Shown: positions 32,335 to 34,425 of the stretch, piece by piece
Layout: every line of letters starts with the position of its first letter
How positions within the stretch are numbered: position 1 is the stretch's first letter
Assembly (NCBI RefSeq): GCF_020860125.1
Contig: NZ_JAJBUX010000125.1
Coordinates: 1-34,425, forward strand
Source: Cloacibacillus sp.
Lineage (GTDB): Bacteria > Synergistota > Synergistia > Synergistales > Synergistaceae
DNA length: 34,425 bases
Direction of reading: 5' to 3'
Position numbers and translations under genes: made by a program
Notes under the pieces: model-generated
Told to the model about the DNA's origin: nothing
Seen by the model: only the letters and a program-made list of their open reading frames with translations
Database searches by the model: none

Positions 32335-33240
32335 CTACAGCTCGATTTCTGTTTTAAAGGCAGTGACCGCCTCTCCAGTAATCTGTACAAGGGCGGGCCG
32401 GCCGTCTGTAATTTTCACATTCACCCTCATGCCGCCGTCACGTTTGATCGCCTCGCCCTGCCGGATGGAAAAGGAGAGTTCGTCTTCCGACTGCAGCACT
32501 TTGCATATGCCAAAGTGCACAAGGTAAATTCCCAGAGGGCCGTTGGCGTTGCCCGTGACGGGGTCCTCCGAAATGCCGATAGCTGGCGCGAACATACGTC
32601 CGTGAACCAGCACGTCGTCCTCGGTATTTAATGTAAAAACATAATAGCCGCCGCACCCGACCTCGGCGCTGATCGCGGCAAGCGTCCCCATGTCAGGTTT
32701 AAGTCCGTGCAGCCGTGTTTCAGATTTTATTCCGACCATGATCTTGGAATGGCCCGCCGAGGCGACGGCAACGGGGCAGTCCTCCCTTATTTCGTTTTCC
32801 TCTAAACCGAGCGCCGCGGCTATCCTTTTCACAATAGGCGGCTCAAAAGGCATGCCTACCTCCGGCGTCCCCTGGGTCATAACTATGGAGTAATCTTCAT
32901 CCTCCCGTATGATCTCCACGGGTAAAATGCCCGCCTTCGTCTTTTGCAGCACTTGGCCGGAGACCGCTTCTCCCTCTATCGCCCTAACATAATGCGCCGC
33001 GATCGTCGCATGCCCGCAGAGCGGCACCTCTGTTGTCGGCGTAAAGAAGCGCACCTCCACATCGTATTCCGGCGAAGCTGAGGAAAAAATAAATGCCGTT
33101 TCGGAATTGTTCATTTCGCGCGCTATCCTCTGCATCTGTTCCTCCGTAAGGCCATCGGCGTTAGGTACAACGCCGGCCGGGTTTCCGTGAAATCTATCCC
33201 GTGTAAATGAATCTATCTGATAAATTCGGTAAGTCTTCAT
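32335..33240 (-). CDS. PhzF-family isomerase/epimerase-like protein
   Basis: 301 residues with the diaminopimelate-epimerase fold of the PhzF family. MKTYRIYQIDSFTRDRFHGN opens the protein; the catalytic-type Glu47 lies in NNSETAFI; CGHATIAAHYV and SEDPVTGNANGPLG are the family's other conserved blocks. PhzF itself isomerises a phenazine precursor, but most members, including this, have unknown substrates, and no phenazine genes are present. The start at 33240 has AAGGAGG 6 nt upstream; the frame runs 38 codons further without homology. It is upstream of, and codirectional with, the HD-GYP/GGDEF gene, 250 nt away, and separate in function as far as can be seen. Confidence 0.9.
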   Translation of the reverse strand: MKTYRIYQIDSFTRDRFHGNPAGVVPNADGLTEEQMQRIAREMNNSETAFIFSSASPEYDVEVRFFTPTTEVPLCGHATIAAHYVRAIEGEAVSGQVLQKTKAGILPVEIIREDEDYSIVMTQGTPEVGMPFEPPIVKRIAAALGLEENEIREDCPVAVASAGHSKIMVGIKSETRLHGLKPDMGTLAAISAEVGCGGYYVFTLNTEDDVLVHGRMFAPAIGISEDPVTGNANGPLGIYLVHFGICKVLQSEDELSFSIRQGEAIKRDGGMRVNVKITDGRPALVQITGEAVTAFKTEIEL

Positions 33241-33393
33241 GGCTCTCCTCCTTCGCTTCCGCTTTGCCTGGCTGCTTATTATCGCCGGTATTTTATTATA
33301 GCCTGAAATGCAGCAGGTAAAGGGTTTGGCACATCCTGAACGTATAGCAAACACATCAATTATGTTCAGAGGTGGTAAACAGCGGTCTTCTGC

Positions 33394-33645
33394 GGGTGGG
33401 AAGTAGATAAATTACGATTTACCAAAGATTTTGGCGCCCTCTTCGAGGGAGCTCCCCGCGAAGCGGGGTGAGGGAGAGTTGACCTTCGGTTCTCCCGCGG
33501 CTTTCGCCGCGGGCTCTGTATGGCGCGCTTTCCGCGCCATACAGAGCAACACTCCTTCCGTCAGCCGCCAAAAACGGGCGGCCGACACCTCCCTCAGAGA
33601 GGGAGGCTACAAGAACAAAAATCGCAATTTATCTTTTTCCCAACC
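33394..33645. mobile_element. MITE-like element with 27-bp terminal inverted repeats and six internal hairpins
   Basis: The ends 33394-33420 and 33619-33645 are inverted repeats matching at 23 of 27 positions, with core GATAAATT-CGATTT. Inside, in order: CCCTC/GAGGG (33437-33449), CCCCGC/GCGGGG (33454-33468), CCCGCGGC/GCCGCGGG (33494-33513), a perfect 15-bp stem from GCTCTGTATGGCGCG (33513-33547), GCCGCC/GGCGGC (33564-33582) and CCTCCCTC/GAGGGAGG (33588-33606). It codes for no protein I recognise. The ends resemble those of the element at 22127-22335. The rest of the 33241-33793 gap holds only the PhzF gene's upstream region and the next terminator. Confidence 0.7.
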
Positions 33646-33716
33646 AAAGCTGAATCGTTATTTATATCCTTGCTGCCCCCGAACGAGGCCGACGCTCAGC
33701 GGAGTACTCCTGTAAC

Positions 33717-33758
33717 ACAAAAAGGTCCGTGTCTTGGAATATCCAAAACACGGACCTT
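33717..33758 (-). terminator. Terminator of the cyclodeaminase-like gene
   Basis: AAGGTCCGTGT (33722-33732) pairs with ACACGGACCTT (33748-33758), extended inward by TTGGA/TCCAA around a 3-nt loop. On the minus strand it is followed by a T-run (TTTTTGTGT), and it lies 36 nt past the gene's stop. Confidence 0.88.
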
Positions 33759-33793
33759 ATACAGCCGAAAATGTACCGGACGGGGGGGCTGTT

Positions 33794-34423
33794 CTAGCCG
33801 AGAGCCTCTTCCATCTTCGCCGCCGTCTTCGCGGAATAGCCGGCGATCTCTTCGAGGGCTTTCGCCATTCTCATGCGGCATTCCGCGGCGAAGACCTCGT
33901 CTTTTACTCCGGGAAGGTTGATGCGCACATTGTAGGAGGCCGCCTTGCCCGCCGCGTCGGCCAGCAGGGCCGCGCTGCCCGCGTCGCTGGCCGCGTTGGG
34001 ATTTCCGAAAGAGGCCGCTTCACAGGCGAGCCTTGCCGCCACCGCGCAGGCTTCAAGGGTGCGCAGCGGTACGTCGGTGGCAGTTTTGGAGGCCTCGGCC
34101 ATCGCCGCCCTGCGCTCTGCCTTCTGCTCGTCCGTATCTTTGGGCATCTTCATCGCCGCCATAAAGACGTTGAAGGATTCCGTATCGTCGTTCATCAGCT
34201 TGACGAACGAGGCGCGCAGAATCTCGCTCTCCTTGAAAACCTTCTCCATCGCCGCCCAGTTGTCTTTATATTTTTCTTTGCCGACCGTGAGGCTGCCCAC
34301 CATCGAGGTGAGGCCGGAGGCCAGCGAACCGCAGAGCGCGGCGACGCTGCCGCCGCCGGGGGCCGGTGAGTTTGAGGCAAGTTCGTCTATGAATGCGCCG
34401 ACTGTCATTTCTTCAAATTTCAT
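33794..34423 (-). CDS. Formimidoyltetrahydrofolate cyclodeaminase / methenyl-THF cyclohydrolase-like protein
   Basis: 209 residues, a stand-alone FTCD_C domain (PF04961), all-helical. MTVGAFIDELASNSPAPGGGSVAAL is the family's opening block (shown here in part: SPAPGGGSVAALCGSLASGL), followed by MVGSLTVGKEKY and a C-terminal NVRINLPGVKDEVF. Stand-alone members either convert 5-formimino-THF to 5,10-methenyl-THF with release of ammonia in histidine breakdown, or act as the methenyl-THF cyclohydrolase FchA. The neighbours in view do not decide between them; genes beyond the right edge may. The gene is complete, its ATG ending 2 nt from the window edge, so its ribosome site is not visible. Confidence 0.92.
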   Translation of the reverse strand: MKFEEMTVGAFIDELASNSPAPGGGSVAALCGSLASGLTSMVGSLTVGKEKYKDNWAAMEKVFKESEILRASFVKLMNDDTESFNVFMAAMKMPKDTDEQKAERRAAMAEASKTATDVPLRTLEACAVAARLACEAASFGNPNAASDAGSAALLADAAGKAASYNVRINLPGVKDEVFAAECRMRMAKALEEIAGYSAKTAAKMEEALG

Positions 34424-34425
34424 AT

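Overview
The window looks like a chromosomal segment from a member of the phylum Synergistota (Synergistetes), perhaps close to Cloacibacillus or Synergistes. The strongest evidence is a large surface protein ending in the Synergist-CTERM sorting tail (a GGGC-AGLGALALLALLPL-type segment followed by WRKKR). Isoprenoid synthesis by the DXP route and the xseB-ispA-dxs-tlyA-nadK-recN order fit a deep-branching anaerobe. The genus is a guess. No rRNA, tRNA, CRISPR array or transposase gene was seen.

Layout. 1-6289 (minus strand) is a housekeeping run: xseB, ispA, dxs, tlyA, nadK and recN (recN runs off the left edge). rpmB (6394-6588, plus) is divergent from it. 6617-11602 (minus) is the chain mltG, DUF4911-like, tldD, ftsK, with 4-bp start/stop overlaps. 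12133-16385 (minus) is a Synergist-CTERM FG-GAP protein gene broken twice: by a G7 tract after the signal anchor and by a perfect 196-bp tandem duplication. 16760-20486 (plus) is a serine biosynthesis operon: consensus promoter, a 34-residue leader peptide with 14 serines, a terminator/antiterminator pair, then a class-V aminotransferase, serA and a histidine phosphatase resembling the metal-independent phosphoserine phosphatase. 20819-24742 (plus) holds single-gene units: an ADP-ribosylglycohydrolase, an SPL-like radical SAM protein, an exported rhodanese-like protein lacking the usual active-site Cys, and a rubrerythrin. 25237-32081 is a cyclic-di-GMP/signalling cluster: a PAS-GAF-GGDEF-EAL protein (plus), a purine nucleoside permease-like exported protein, a receiver-only response regulator and a REC/HD-GYP/PAS/PAS/GGDEF/GAF protein (all minus). 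PhzF-like and formimidoyl-THF cyclodeaminase-like genes close the window.

The main discovery candidate is the serine operon leader. Twenty of its 34 residues are Ser, Cys, Gly or Trp, all made from serine. The leader ORF has a strong Shine-Dalgarno, lies between a TTGACA-N17-TATAAA promoter and an intrinsic terminator, and its 3' end can pair with the terminator's 5' arm. This is the layout of ribosome-mediated attenuation, here responding to seryl-tRNA supply.

Intergenic regions are rich in structured repeats: two-hairpin units that differ between copies by compensating base changes, and two MITE-like elements with related terminal inverted repeats around a GATAAAT core.
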